Of a DNA stretch of 64,000 nucleotides, positions 17,211 through 27,812 are shown piece after piece; position 1 is the first letter of the stretch, and each line of letters starts with the position of its first letter. Made by a program: the position numbers and the translations under genes. This DNA is from an uncultured Olleya sp. (lineage in GTDB: Bacteria > Bacteroidota > Bacteroidia > Flavobacteriales > Flavobacteriaceae). The notes beneath the pieces are model-generated. The model worked only from the letters and a program-made list of their open reading frames with translations. It did no database searches and was not told where the DNA came from. The DNA lies in contig CANNFD010000003.1 in assembly GCA_947503885.1 (NCBI GenBank), forward strand, positions 124,001 through 188,000, given 5' to 3'.

Positions 17211-18482
17211 ATGAGTCATAAAATTGCAATTATTGGTTTAGGATATGTAGGTCTACCTTTAGCAGTCGAATTTGCTAAAAAATATAATGTCGTAGGATTT
17301 GACATAAATCAGAGTAGAGTAAATGCGCTAAACAATGGACATGATTCTACTTTAGAAGTTAGTGATGACAACTTAAACGAGGTGCTTAAATCTGATGCAG
17401 AAAAAGGATTAAAACTGAGTTTTGACTCTAGTTCTATTGCCGATTGTAATATTTACATTGTAACAGTTCCAACACCAGTAGATAAAAACAATAGACCTAT
17501 TTTAACACCATTGATTAAATCTTCTGAAACTGTAGGTAAACTTTTAAAAAAGGATGATATTGTGATATACGAATCGACAGTATATCCTGGGGTTACTGAA
17601 GACGAGTGTGTGCCAATATTAGAAAAAGAAAGTGGACTAAAATTTAATAAAGACTTTTTCTGTGGATATTCTCCAGAACGTATAAACCCAGGAGATAAGC
17701 AACATACTGTTGCAAATATTTTAAAAGTAACTTCAGGATCTACGCCAGAAATAGGAGTAAAAGTAAACGATTTATATGCCTCAATAATAACAGCAGGAAC
17801 ACATTTGGCGCCAACAATTAAAGTTGCTGAAGCTGCTAAAGTGATAGAGAATGCTCAAAGAGATATAAACATTGCGTTTGTTAATGAGTTAGCTAAAATT
17901 TTTAATAAACTTGATATTGACACGCACGCAGTTTTAGAAGCAGCAGGAACAAAGTGGAACTTCTTACCATTTAAACCAGGATTAGTCGGAGGACACTGTA
18001 TTGGTGTAGACCCTTTTTATTTAGCCCAAAAAGCGCAAGAAGTAGGTTATCATCCAGAAATTATACTTGCGGGAAGACGTTTAAATGATAGTATGGGAGA
18101 GTATGTTGCTACTGAGGTTTTAAAACTTATGGTAACTAACGATATTACTATTAAAAATGCTAAAGTTTTAATGTTAGGGATCACTTTTAAAGAGAATTGC
18201 CCAGATATTAGAAACACAAAAGCAATTGATGTATATAATGCTTTAACAAACTTTAATATGGATGTTGATGTTTATGACCCATGGGCTAACACAAAAGAAG
18301 TAGAGCATGAATATGGAATAAATACTATTCAATCACTTGCAGGACAATATGATGCTGTAGTCCATGTTGTATCACATAAAGATTTTGCTAACATTGACTT
18401 AAGCAAAATTACAACAAGTAAGGGTATTATTTATGATGTAAAAGGAACATTAGATCCTTTAAAAGTAAGTAAACGATTATAA
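17211..18482 (+). CDS. UDP-N-acetylhexosamine 6-dehydrogenase (WbpA/WbpO/TviB-like)
   Basis: The 423-residue nucleotide-sugar dehydrogenase has GLGYVGLPLAV (9-19), a YESTVYPGVTEDE strand, the catalytic C263 in GGHCIGVDPFYL, and GITFKENCPDIRNTK in the C-terminal domain. The GGHCIGVDPFYL form and the late FKENCPDIRN motif are typical of enzymes oxidising UDP-GlcNAc or UDP-GalNAc to the uronic acid, not of UDP-glucose dehydrogenases. The second dehydrogenase, at 37502, is of that other type. The next two genes are WbpD-like and WbpB-like, so UDP-GlcNAc is the more likely substrate, giving UDP-GlcNAcA. The choice between GlcNAc and GalNAc is inference from context. Confidence 0.9.
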   Translation: MSHKIAIIGLGYVGLPLAVEFAKKYNVVGFDINQSRVNALNNGHDSTLEVSDDNLNEVLKSDAEKGLKLSFDSSSIADCNIYIVTVPTPVDKNNRPILTPLIKSSETVGKLLKKDDIVIYESTVYPGVTEDECVPILEKESGLKFNKDFFCGYSPERINPGDKQHTVANILKVTSGSTPEIGVKVNDLYASIITAGTHLAPTIKVAEAAKVIENAQRDINIAFVNELAKIFNKLDIDTHAVLEAAGTKWNFLPFKPGLVGGHCIGVDPFYLAQKAQEVGYHPEIILAGRRLNDSMGEYVATEVLKLMVTNDITIKNAKVLMLGITFKENCPDIRNTKAIDVYNALTNFNMDVDVYDPWANTKEVEHEYGINTIQSLAGQYDAVVHVVSHKDFANIDLSKITTSKGIIYDVKGTLDPLKVSKRL

Positions 18483-18516
18483 AAATTAAAGACCAAATTA
18501 TCGCAAGTAAATTAGT

Positions 18517-18543
18517 ACTGCTAACGTCATTTCTGGTAGCAGT
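18517..18543 (+). other. Small hairpin in the spacer before the WbpD-like gene
   Basis: ACTGCTA (18517-18523) pairs perfectly with TAGCAGT (18537-18543) around a 13-base loop, inside a 165-base spacer. No T-run follows directly, so it is at best a weak attenuator or decayed terminator. Confidence 0.3.
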
Positions 18544-18647
18544 TTTATAGTATAAAGTAAGTGCTTTATTTATATAAATAAAAAAGGATTGTACTTTAAC
18601 CTGAACCTGCTAATTGTAATAAACTAATAACTAAATCATTTAAAAAA

Positions 18648-20194
<1,547 letters not shown>

Positions 20195-20196
<2 letters not shown>

Positions 20197-20232
20197 AAAA
20201 AGGGCGTCATAATATTATGATGCCCTTTTTTT
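20195..20232. terminator. Bidirectional rho-independent terminator
   Basis: A long inverted repeat with AAAGGGC and GCCCTTT arms flanked by A and T runs has only one G-T wobble in its stem. It lies between the plus-strand WbpB-like gene and the convergent CapK-like gene, and overlaps the last codon of the latter. Confidence 0.93.
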
Positions 20233-21529
20233 ATTCTTTAATAATAAATTTATGCTTGTTATTAGATTTTATAAAAACATCGGTATAAATAAAATCGATT
20301 TTTAAATCATTACTCACATTAGAGGTTAAAGATTCTTTAATAAAATCTTCTTGATTAGGACTGTAATCTTTTCCTTTTAAAATTCTAATTTCTAAACTTT
20401 GATCTTTCTTCTGTATTATTTGATATTTAATAGCGTCAATTTTACCCATTAAAACCGTAAGTACAGGACTACCAATTGTTTTATTATTAATTGTAATAAA
20501 ATCTGTAGTTCTACCCCTTAAATCTATTAATTTTTTACGGGAACCGTTATTGCCTAATATTTGAGAGCCATTATCTCCAGTATCATAGCGTATAAATGGA
20601 AATGCGTAATTATATAATGAAGTCGCAATTATTTTACCATTGGTATTAAAAACGTTTTCTTCATTACTAACTATCTCTAAAATACTTCTCTCAGTATCTA
20701 TTATAAATACTTCTTTTTCTCCAGTTTCATAAGCAGAAACCCCACCATCATTTAAACCATAATTATTATAAACCTTGGTGTCAAAAGCAGTTTCAATAAG
20801 TTGTCTTTGTGATGGTAATAACATTTCAGCAGTTGAGAATACAGACTGAAAATTTATTTTTTTATTATTATCAACACAATATTTTGCAAATAAACTTAAC
20901 GAGCTAGCATATCCTCTAAAAAACTTAGGATTCCATTTTTTTAAAATTTGGTAATATGTTTCTAGATCTTGATCATTTACACCATAAGAAGAAAACTTTT
21001 TATAATTTAAAATAGTATTATTAATCTTAGTTGATAAGCTAGTTTTGTTCTTAACAAGCGATCCTCCGGCTAGAACACCAATTTTGTCTCCAGGATTATA
21101 ACCGCCTTGGTTTAACCCTCTATATAGTAGCGCTACACCCTTAGAGTAGTCTTCAATATTCATTCTATATTTTAGAGGCTCACCTGTTGAGCCACCTGTT
21201 GCCCCAACAACAAATTTCTCGTTATAGTTTCTAGGAATAAAATCAGAATAGTTAGCAAGTATTATCTCTTTATCTAAAAGAGGGATTTTTTTTAAATCAG
21301 ATAACGATTTAAAATCTGAAACTTGAAGTTTAAGTTTATTAAATAATTTATCATAATAAGGTACATTCTTTTTACAAAACACGAATAGTTTATGAAAAGC
21401 TTCAAGTTGCTCTTGCTCTAATAAATCTATTGACTTATCAAATCCATGTTTAAATTTATTATAGTAATTTAAATCATTTCTATTTTTAATTTTATAAGAC
21501 AAGTCAATAAGTAGAGATGTATTTTTCAT
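20231..21529 (-). CDS. CapK-like adenylate-forming protein (phenylacetate-CoA ligase family), copy 1
   Basis: The 432-residue protein is in the CapK/PaaK branch of adenylate-forming enzymes often found in capsule loci. Motifs seen are the phosphate-binding VGATGGSTGEPLKYR near residue 108, NNYGLNDGGVSAYE in the middle and PFIRYDTGDNG further on, then LRGRTTDFITI. Such proteins are presumed to activate an acyl group for attachment to the glycan, but no substrate is established. Its stop overlaps the terminator. Its start touches the stop of the flippase gene (one shared base), so the two form a minus-strand pair embedded in a plus-strand locus. A second paralogue lies at 42195. Confidence 0.85.
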   Translation of the reverse strand: MKNTSLLIDLSYKIKNRNDLNYYNKFKHGFDKSIDLLEQEQLEAFHKLFVFCKKNVPYYDKLFNKLKLQVSDFKSLSDLKKIPLLDKEIILANYSDFIPRNYNEKFVVGATGGSTGEPLKYRMNIEDYSKGVALLYRGLNQGGYNPGDKIGVLAGGSLVKNKTSLSTKINNTILNYKKFSSYGVNDQDLETYYQILKKWNPKFFRGYASSLSLFAKYCVDNNKKINFQSVFSTAEMLLPSQRQLIETAFDTKVYNNYGLNDGGVSAYETGEKEVFIIDTERSILEIVSNEENVFNTNGKIIATSLYNYAFPFIRYDTGDNGSQILGNNGSRKKLIDLRGRTTDFITINNKTIGSPVLTVLMGKIDAIKYQIIQKKDQSLEIRILKGKDYSPNQEDFIKESLTSNVSNDLKIDFIYTDVFIKSNNKHKFIIKE

Positions 21530-22782
21530 TATTTAAGATTACTTGTTTTTTTTGAAAGCTTTATTAAGATAAATAACAATGACAAATTAAAGATAAAACC
21601 AACAATACCATAAAAAATTATTGAATATGATGGATCGTTATACAAACGGTAACCTAAATAAAGCGCTAAACCTCTACAAATAAATAGTAAAAACTCATAT
21701 ACAAAATAAGGTTTTTGTTTACCTAGTATTAAAACTAAAGAGCTAATAGGAGAGTTAATAAAAACAATAAAAAACCAAGGTATTAGGTATTTTGTATATT
21801 GGCCAGCAATCCTCCATTCTTCTCCAAAAACAAATGCAAATATTTGTGGCGCGAATAAATATATAAAGGTGTATGGAAGGATTCCAATTAAAAAAAGTTG
21901 TTTAATTGTTTTGGTTGTAATTAAATATAAAGATTCGCCATCATTATATTTTTTACTAGCTTCTCTATAAAAAACCTGTTGTATGGACCCTATAATCATT
22001 CCCATTGGACCTTGAATAATTCTTAAAGACCATGAATAGAATCCGGTTATTTTAGCACTATATAAATTTTCTAATAAGTAAAGTGGAAGATTATTAGAAA
22101 AAGAATTTAGAACAGCATTAGGCATTGTGTATAAAGGAAAATCTTTGTTTTCTTTTAAAGAATTTTTTAAAACATCAGAGCGTATTGGAAGTAGTTTTGG
22201 CGATTTTTTTTTGGAAGCAAAAAACAGATAAATTGATGATACAACAACACTAATAAAACGACCTAAAACAAGTCCCAAAGCACCAAATATAGAACTAGTG
22301 ACTTGTATAAAACCCATTATTGCACCTTGTATGACTTTTCCCTTAGAGATAGCGACATAATTATCATTTCTGTTTAACCAATAATTATAAGTTTGAAAAG
22401 CAGCAAAAAATAAAGAGGTAATTGGGATTAAAAATAACCAATTAGATATACTAGATAAACCTAAAATGTTTGCTATTGGATTTTTAAGAAAAATAAATAG
22501 AAATAATGCTATTGTACAAATAACTAATGAGAAAAATAAAGAAAGTTTTAAAACATTAAAACTATCTTTTTTATGCTTCGGAATAAGTATAGCTTGCTCT
22601 AATCTTCCAGAACTTAATATAGCTAATATATTAACTGTTGCAAAAAATATAGTGTAAACACCTATTTCGTTAGGCTTATAAATTCTTGTTAAAATAGGAC
22701 TAATTAAAATTGGAATAGCTTGGGCTACTACAGTTCCACTTAACAGTGTAACAATGTTTTTTAAAATTTTTTTTGAGTCCAA
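21529..22782 (-). CDS. Wzx-like oligosaccharide flippase
   Basis: The 417-residue protein has about twelve hydrophobic segments spread along its whole length. It begins KNIVTLLSGTVVAQAIPILISP, with ILTRIYKPNEIGVYTIFFA following, the usual N-terminal pattern of the MOP/PST superfamily. It should flip undecaprenyl-linked repeat units across the inner membrane. The gene is on the minus strand, upstream of and overlapping CapK copy 1. It diverges from the O-antigen-ligase-like gene at 22887 across 104 bases. It is the only complete flippase in the window. Confidence 0.9.
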   Translation of the reverse strand: MDSKKILKNIVTLLSGTVVAQAIPILISPILTRIYKPNEIGVYTIFFATVNILAILSSGRLEQAILIPKHKKDSFNVLKLSLFFSLVICTIALFLFIFLKNPIANILGLSSISNWLFLIPITSLFFAAFQTYNYWLNRNDNYVAISKGKVIQGAIMGFIQVTSSIFGALGLVLGRFISVVVSSIYLFFASKKKSPKLLPIRSDVLKNSLKENKDFPLYTMPNAVLNSFSNNLPLYLLENLYSAKITGFYSWSLRIIQGPMGMIIGSIQQVFYREASKKYNDGESLYLITTKTIKQLFLIGILPYTFIYLFAPQIFAFVFGEEWRIAGQYTKYLIPWFFIVFINSPISSLVLILGKQKPYFVYEFLLFICRGLALYLGYRLYNDPSYSIIFYGIVGFIFNLSLLFILIKLSKKTSNLK

Positions 22783-22860
22783 AAAAAGAAGAATTAGTTT
22801 TAATAGCCAAATTTATTTAAATTTTAAACAAAGAGCATCCTTAATGAGTATTTAAAATAA

Positions 22861-22868
22861 TAAATTTG
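22861..22868 (+). promoter_or_regulatory. -7 box candidate before the O-antigen-ligase-like gene
   Basis: TAAATTTG matches TAnnTTTG and lies 18 bases before the ATG, in the divergent spacer next to the flippase gene. No TTTG at -33. Confidence 0.42.
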
Positions 22869-22886
22869 TAGTTTAAATATAACAAA

Positions 22887-24149
22887 ATGAATTTTTTGAT
22901 AATCCTAAAAGATAAAGTAAATATTAATTTATTATACTTATTTGCTATAAGTCTATCTTTAGGTCAAAAACTATCAACTTATATTTTAATAATCTGGATT
23001 TTATCTTCACTAATTTTTATTACTCCATCAAAAATTCAGTTTAATAAAAAAATTGTGTTATTACCTTTATTATATTTGTTATATATTATATCATTATTTT
23101 ACACAGAGGCATTTAGCTTTAAGTATTTTGAGCAAAAAGCATCCTTGTTAGCGTTTCCATTACTTTTTCATCTTAATGGTTTTAGGTATAATACTAAGGT
23201 TTTAAATAAAGCATTATACTTTTTTGTAAATGGTTGTTTACTTTCTGTTTTGCTTTGTTTTTTCTATGCCTTTTACAACTCCATCAACATAACTGACAGT
23301 TCAATAACTTTTACTCCACAAGTTAACCCTAATTTAGAGTTTGTAGAATCATCAATTAAAGGGGGTAATTTTTTTTACGGGACACATTTCTCAATTTTTC
23401 ATCACACTACATATTATGCTATGTTTTTGTGCTTTGCAATTTCTATTTTATTATTTAAGCCTCAACTATTTATTAACAAAAAAATACGATTCATACTTGT
23501 TTTTATACTAAGTATTGTTGTTTTGCAGGTTTCCTCTAGAGCTGGATTAGCTACCTTATTAATAGTTTTTATTTTTTATACTTATAACCAGTTTAATAGA
23601 CGTTTGTTTATTTTTATATCAAGTATTACCTTGATAATAATCTTACCACTAATTTTATTATTTAATCCTAGAGTTAACAATTTAGTGCAAAATATAATTT
23701 TAAAAGGCGCTACTTTTCATAATGAAGATACTGACAGTGCTGCATTAAGGTTAATGACTTGGGACGCCTCTCTACAAATAATTAAAAAAAATCCTATTTT
23801 GGGAGTTGGTATAGGGGATGTATATAACGAACTAAAAGAGGAATATAGACAAAAAAGATATGTCACACCTTTTAGAGAAAGCTTTAACGCCCATAATCAA
23901 TATTTTCAATTAGTTTTAGAATGTGGTATATTGGCGCTTATACTTTTTTTTATTCACCTATTCACTTTATTTAAAAACTATAAACAAGATAAATTTGAAC
24001 ATCAAATTATATTACTATTTATAATAATTATTACTTTTAACGCCTTATTTGAAAGTATATTAAATCACTATTCAGGTATTGCATTTTACTCCTTTTTATT
24101 TTGTTTATTTACTATTTATCATAAAAATCATTTGAAGACAAATACCTAA
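22887..24149 (+). CDS. O-antigen ligase / polymerase family membrane protein
   Basis: The 420-residue protein has ten or more membrane spans. The large periplasmic loop holds the family motif NPILGVGIGDVYNELKEEYR, followed by FNAHNQYFQLVLECG. QVSSRAGLATLLIVF, with its conserved arginine, precedes it. These are the marks of the Wzy_C / O-antigen ligase family, which includes WaaL, capsule polymerases and protein O-oligosaccharyltransferases. Which activity applies cannot be decided from sequence. Its stop overlaps the start of the next membrane protein by one base. Base composition is extremely A+T rich, more so than in the housekeeping genes. Confidence 0.83.
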   Translation: MNFLIILKDKVNINLLYLFAISLSLGQKLSTYILIIWILSSLIFITPSKIQFNKKIVLLPLLYLLYIISLFYTEAFSFKYFEQKASLLAFPLLFHLNGFRYNTKVLNKALYFFVNGCLLSVLLCFFYAFYNSINITDSSITFTPQVNPNLEFVESSIKGGNFFYGTHFSIFHHTTYYAMFLCFAISILLFKPQLFINKKIRFILVFILSIVVLQVSSRAGLATLLIVFIFYTYNQFNRRLFIFISSITLIIILPLILLFNPRVNNLVQNIILKGATFHNEDTDSAALRLMTWDASLQIIKKNPILGVGIGDVYNELKEEYRQKRYVTPFRESFNAHNQYFQLVLECGILALILFFIHLFTLFKNYKQDKFEHQIILLFIIIITFNALFESILNHYSGIAFYSFLFCLFTIYHKNHLKTNT

Positions 24150-25423
24150 TGAAGATTACACTTGAAAAATATAAAATACTAAAGTCATCTATATTATTTT
24201 ATATACTGTTATCTATTTGTTTTTTCTATGTTGTAAATAACCTTTGGAACTTTAGGAGATATGAATACGAAGTTGGTAATATATCCTTTGATAATATTAG
24301 CTACCTCAAATATATCTTTGTTTCAATAATTATAATATTTAACTTATTTATCATTAATTTTTTAAAAATTAAAGATTTTTTGTATGCAATATTATCATTA
24401 ATTTTAATATTATTTGTTATTCCATCTGGGATTGTATTTTCTATAACAAGTAAGGTGGATCTTAGGATTTTTTTCTCACATAATTTACTATTTTATGGTG
24501 TTTTAATTATGTCTTATATAGTGATTAAAATACCTTTTAGAGAGCTAAGTGTACAGAAATCTTTTTCACTGTTACTCGTAATTATAATTATTGGGTTAAT
24601 ACCCTACCTTAGATTTTTACCCTATATAGATCTTCAAAATTTACTATTAAAAAATATTTATGAAACAAGAGCTGTTTTTAGTAGTGTAAGTGACCCATAT
24701 TATGGATACACATATGGCTGGTTTAATAGATTTATAATACCATCTCTATTGGTATTTGCAATTTATTTAAAAAACAGAAAAATTGTAATCCTATCTTTTG
24801 TTTTATTGGTGTATTTGTACTTATTAGGAGCCCATAAATCTGTATTATATGGTACTATATTTGTAATCATATTTTATAAGCTTAGTTACTTAAAAATTAT
24901 AAAATACATTTTTAAAACACTTATAGTTATTGTAATTGTTACCATGGTTTTTTCTTTAATATTTGATAATAATTTAATTGCTATTTTTACGGTAAGAAGA
25001 GCTTTATTTATTCCATCCTTATTAGATTTAGCCTACTTTAATTTCTTTGACAACAATCACCTATATTGGTCAGAAGGAGTTTTAAAAGGAATTACAGAAT
25101 ATAAATATGATAAAGCACATACTTATATAATTTCAGAAGAATTTTTTGGACAAGAAACTATGGCGTCAAATAATGGAATTATTTCTGACGGTTTTATGAA
25201 TGCAGGTATGATAGGTGTATTAATTAACGTACTTATTGTATCAGTCTATTTTTCTATATTAAATAGGTTAAATATAAGTAGTAAGTTTTTTGGCTTATTT
25301 GTGTTTCTTTTTATCTCTCTTATTAGCTCAGCTTTAACAACTATATTATTAACACACGGGGCATTGGTATTATTAATGTTAGCTTTGTTGTTTTTAAAAA
25401 ACACAGAAGAAAAATTTATATAA
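24149..25423 (+). CDS. Polytopic membrane protein, probable glycan polymerase
   Basis: The 424-residue product has about eleven hydrophobic segments. A conspicuous loop at roughly 170-190 contains SDPYYGYTYGWFNRF, and a later GAHKSVLYG turn follows. Both resemble loop motifs in Wzy-type oligosaccharide repeat-unit polymerases, a family so diverse that topology and context carry most of the weight. Its ATG shares one base with the upstream stop, and the next gene starts three bases after its own stop, so it belongs to the operon of glycosyltransferase and epimerase genes. It is one of three polymerase/ligase-like proteins in the locus. Confidence 0.6.
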   Translation: MKITLEKYKILKSSILFYILLSICFFYVVNNLWNFRRYEYEVGNISFDNISYLKYIFVSIIIIFNLFIINFLKIKDFLYAILSLILILFVIPSGIVFSITSKVDLRIFFSHNLLFYGVLIMSYIVIKIPFRELSVQKSFSLLLVIIIIGLIPYLRFLPYIDLQNLLLKNIYETRAVFSSVSDPYYGYTYGWFNRFIIPSLLVFAIYLKNRKIVILSFVLLVYLYLLGAHKSVLYGTIFVIIFYKLSYLKIIKYIFKTLIVIVIVTMVFSLIFDNNLIAIFTVRRALFIPSLLDLAYFNFFDNNHLYWSEGVLKGITEYKYDKAHTYIISEEFFGQETMASNNGIISDGFMNAGMIGVLINVLIVSVYFSILNRLNISSKFFGLFVFLFISLISSALTTILLTHGALVLLMLALLFLKNTEEKFI

Positions 25424-25426
25424 ATA

Positions 25427-26533
25427 ATGAAAAACAAAATAAAAGTTTGTCATCTTACATCAGCTCATAATAGGGACGATGTTAGAATTTTTAAAAAAGA
25501 ATGTACTTCAATTAAAAAAGCAGGGTATGATACCAGTTTAATTGTTGCTGACGGTTTAGGAGATGATGTTGTAGAAGGAATAAACATTTATGACGTTGGA
25601 AAATTAAATGGTAGGTTTAATAGGTTTACTAAAACAACAGCTAATGTCTATAAAAAAGCAATTAAAGTTAACGCTGACTTATATCATTTTCATGACTCAG
25701 ACTTAATGCCAACAGGATTAAAACTTATCAAAAAAGGCAAAAAAGTTATATATGATGTACATGAAGATTTGCCGGGTCAAATTCTAGCTAAACCATATAT
25801 AAAATCATATTTAAGAAAACCAATATCTATAGGTTTAAAAATAATCGAAAATTATTGCTCAAAAAAATATACTTATATTGTTACTGCAACACCACATATA
25901 AAAACAATTTTTGATAAAAGAAATAAAGCAATAGATATTAATAATTACCCGTTTTCAAACGAATTAAACTCGGATAATGTAGATTATTTTAGTAAGCCAA
26001 ACGAAGTTTGTTTTACAGGAGCAATATCAGAAATTAGAGGATTAAGAGAAGTCGTTAAAGGGATTAAAAACTTAGATACAAAGTTAAATTTAGCAGGAAA
26101 ATTTCAACAAAATTACTTTAGAGAACAACTTATAAAAACTGAAGGTTGGAAAAATGTTAACGAACTAGGTTTAGTATCAAGAGAAGAAGTAAAAACTATT
26201 TTATCAAAATCAAGAGTAGGTATTGTAACTTTTTTGCCAAGCCCAAACCATACTTATTCTCAACCCAATAAACTTTTTGAATACATGTCCGCAGGTATTC
26301 CGGTAGTAGCCTCTAATTTTGAATTATGGAAAAGAATCGTAGAAGATTATGATTGTGGGATTTGTGTTAATCCAGAATCTCCTCAAGAAATTGAAAATGC
26401 AATAAAAAAACTTATTGACAATCCTGAATTAGCCAAAAAAATGGGAGAAAACGGAAGACAAGCTGTAAAAGCTAAGTTTAACTGGGCATCAGAAGAAGAA
26501 AAACTAATACGTTTATACGAAGAAATATTATGA
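25427..26533 (+). CDS. GT4-family glycosyltransferase (WbpH-like)
   Basis: The 368-residue GT-B enzyme begins KVCHLTSAHNRDDVRIFKKE and has VIYDVHEDLPGQILAKPYI, IRGLREVVKGI, and the donor-binding C-terminal region QPNKLFEYMSAGIPVVASNFELW. The opening LTSAHNRDDVRIF and VHEDLP motifs are those of the GT4 subgroup around WbpH, which by literature adds diacetamido-uronic acids in Pseudomonas O-antigens. The gene overlaps the WbpI-like epimerase by four bases (ATGA), which fits a partnership between epimerase product and transferase donor. The sugar transferred remains inference. Confidence 0.87.
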   Translation: MKNKIKVCHLTSAHNRDDVRIFKKECTSIKKAGYDTSLIVADGLGDDVVEGINIYDVGKLNGRFNRFTKTTANVYKKAIKVNADLYHFHDSDLMPTGLKLIKKGKKVIYDVHEDLPGQILAKPYIKSYLRKPISIGLKIIENYCSKKYTYIVTATPHIKTIFDKRNKAIDINNYPFSNELNSDNVDYFSKPNEVCFTGAISEIRGLREVVKGIKNLDTKLNLAGKFQQNYFREQLIKTEGWKNVNELGLVSREEVKTILSKSRVGIVTFLPSPNHTYSQPNKLFEYMSAGIPVVASNFELWKRIVEDYDCGICVNPESPQEIENAIKKLIDNPELAKKMGENGRQAVKAKFNWASEEEKLIRLYEEIL

Positions 26534-27618
26534 AAATAGTAACGGTAATTGGCGCAAGACCACAGTTTGTAAAAGCAGCAATAGTAAGTAAAGCTATTGA
26601 TGATCATAACAACAACTCTGAGAATAAAGTAGAAGAATTAATAGTACATACAGGTCAGCATTTTGATGAAAATATGAGTAAAATATTTTTTGATCAAATG
26701 AAGATTAGAAAACCAGATTATAACCTTGAGATACACAGTCTAACTCATGGCGCTATGACAGGTCTTATGATGACTAAAATTGAAGAAATATTATTAAAAG
26801 AAAAACCAGACTGGTTACTAGTTTATGGCGATACAAACTCAACTTTAGCAGGCGCTTTAGCAGCAAAAAAACTACACATCAAAGTGGCGCATGTAGAAGC
26901 TGGATTAAGATCTTTTAATAATAAAATGCCAGAAGAAATTAATAGGATTCTAACAGATAGAATTAGCGATATATTATTTTGCCCAACACAAAAAGCAGTT
27001 GACAATTTACAAAAAGAAGGCTACGCTAACATCGATACCAAAATTGAGTTACCAGGAGATGTAATGAAGGATGCAGCAATGCATTACAAACAGTTTGCCG
27101 AAAAACCAGAAAATATAAACTTACCAGATAATTTTATTCTATCTACTATACACAGAGCAGAAAATACAGATAACTTAGATAATTTAAAAGCAATATTTAA
27201 TGCTTTAAATAACATTGGTAATGAAATGCCAATAGTTATACCATTACATCCTAGAACAAGTAAAATATTAGAAAAAAATAGAATAGAATTAGGTAAAAAC
27301 ATTATTTGTATTGATCCTGTTGGTTATTTGCAAATGGTTTATTTACTAGATAAATGCAAGTTGGTAATGACAGATAGTGGAGGCTTACAAAAAGAAGCTT
27401 ACTTCTTTAAAAAACCATGCATTACACTTAGGGAAGAGACAGAGTGGGTAGAGCTTTTAGAGAACGGCTACAATACTATTGTTGGTAGTAACGAGGACAA
27501 AATTTTAGCTTGTTTTGAGACTATTAAACAAAATAACTTTAAATTAGTAGAAAAGGAAGAGCTTTATGGCAATGGTAAATCCAGTAATAGAATTTTAGAA
27601 AGTTTAATTAAATTTTAA
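26530..27618 (+). CDS. Non-hydrolysing UDP-sugar 2-epimerase (WbpI/WecB family)
   Basis: The 362-residue GT-B-fold epimerase starts KIVTVIGARPQFVKAAIVS and has HTGQHFDENMS, VYGDTNSTLAG, HVEAGLRSFNNKMPEEINR, HRAENTDN and TDSGGLQKEAYF. WecB proteins usually read GTRPEAIK at the start. The GARPQF(I/V)KA form with PEEINRILTD is closer to WbpI, which makes UDP-ManNAc(3NAc)A. Together with the WbpA, WbpD and WbpB-like genes at 17-20 kb this supports a ManNAc3NAcA-type sugar. A plain UDP-GlcNAc 2-epimerase remains possible. It overlaps the upstream glycosyltransferase gene by four bases. Confidence 0.9.
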   Translation: MKIVTVIGARPQFVKAAIVSKAIDDHNNNSENKVEELIVHTGQHFDENMSKIFFDQMKIRKPDYNLEIHSLTHGAMTGLMMTKIEEILLKEKPDWLLVYGDTNSTLAGALAAKKLHIKVAHVEAGLRSFNNKMPEEINRILTDRISDILFCPTQKAVDNLQKEGYANIDTKIELPGDVMKDAAMHYKQFAEKPENINLPDNFILSTIHRAENTDNLDNLKAIFNALNNIGNEMPIVIPLHPRTSKILEKNRIELGKNIICIDPVGYLQMVYLLDKCKLVMTDSGGLQKEAYFFKKPCITLREETEWVELLENGYNTIVGSNEDKILACFETIKQNNFKLVEKEELYGNGKSSNRILESLIKF

Positions 27619-27657
27619 AATTTAAATGAAATCACCAGTACTAGTAATACTAAATAA

Positions 27658-27812
27658 ACCTTAATAGTCAGTAATATAGATAGCAATACTGTAACATTAA
27701 CATGGAAGTGGTTGTCTTATACCGATCAAATTAAATTAAACACTGTTAATGAATTCTTCCTTAATCCTTACGAAGAACAAGCACTATATTTTGAAGCAGA
27801 AGCTAATAAAAT
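27658..27812 (+). pseudogene. Possible gene remnant after the epimerase
   Basis: An open frame without a start codon runs from after a TAA at 27655-27657. It translates to a normal-looking protein segment (for example VTLTWKWLSYTDQIKLNTVN, then YEEQALYFEAEANKIYLL) before it enters the antisense of the LamG gene and stops at 27877. The composition is more protein-like than other spacers here. I do not recognise the family. It could be the tail of a lost gene of the locus, or chance. Confidence 0.35.

Noticed and set aside
26530-27618. Naming the epimerase wecB outright.
   Set aside because: The GARPQFVKA start and the WbpA/B/D context favour a WbpI-type substrate, so I left the symbol blank.
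27625-27663. A 12-codon ATG open frame directly after the epimerase gene.
   Set aside because: It is too short and has no similarity I recognise; it could equally be the decayed start of a lost gene.
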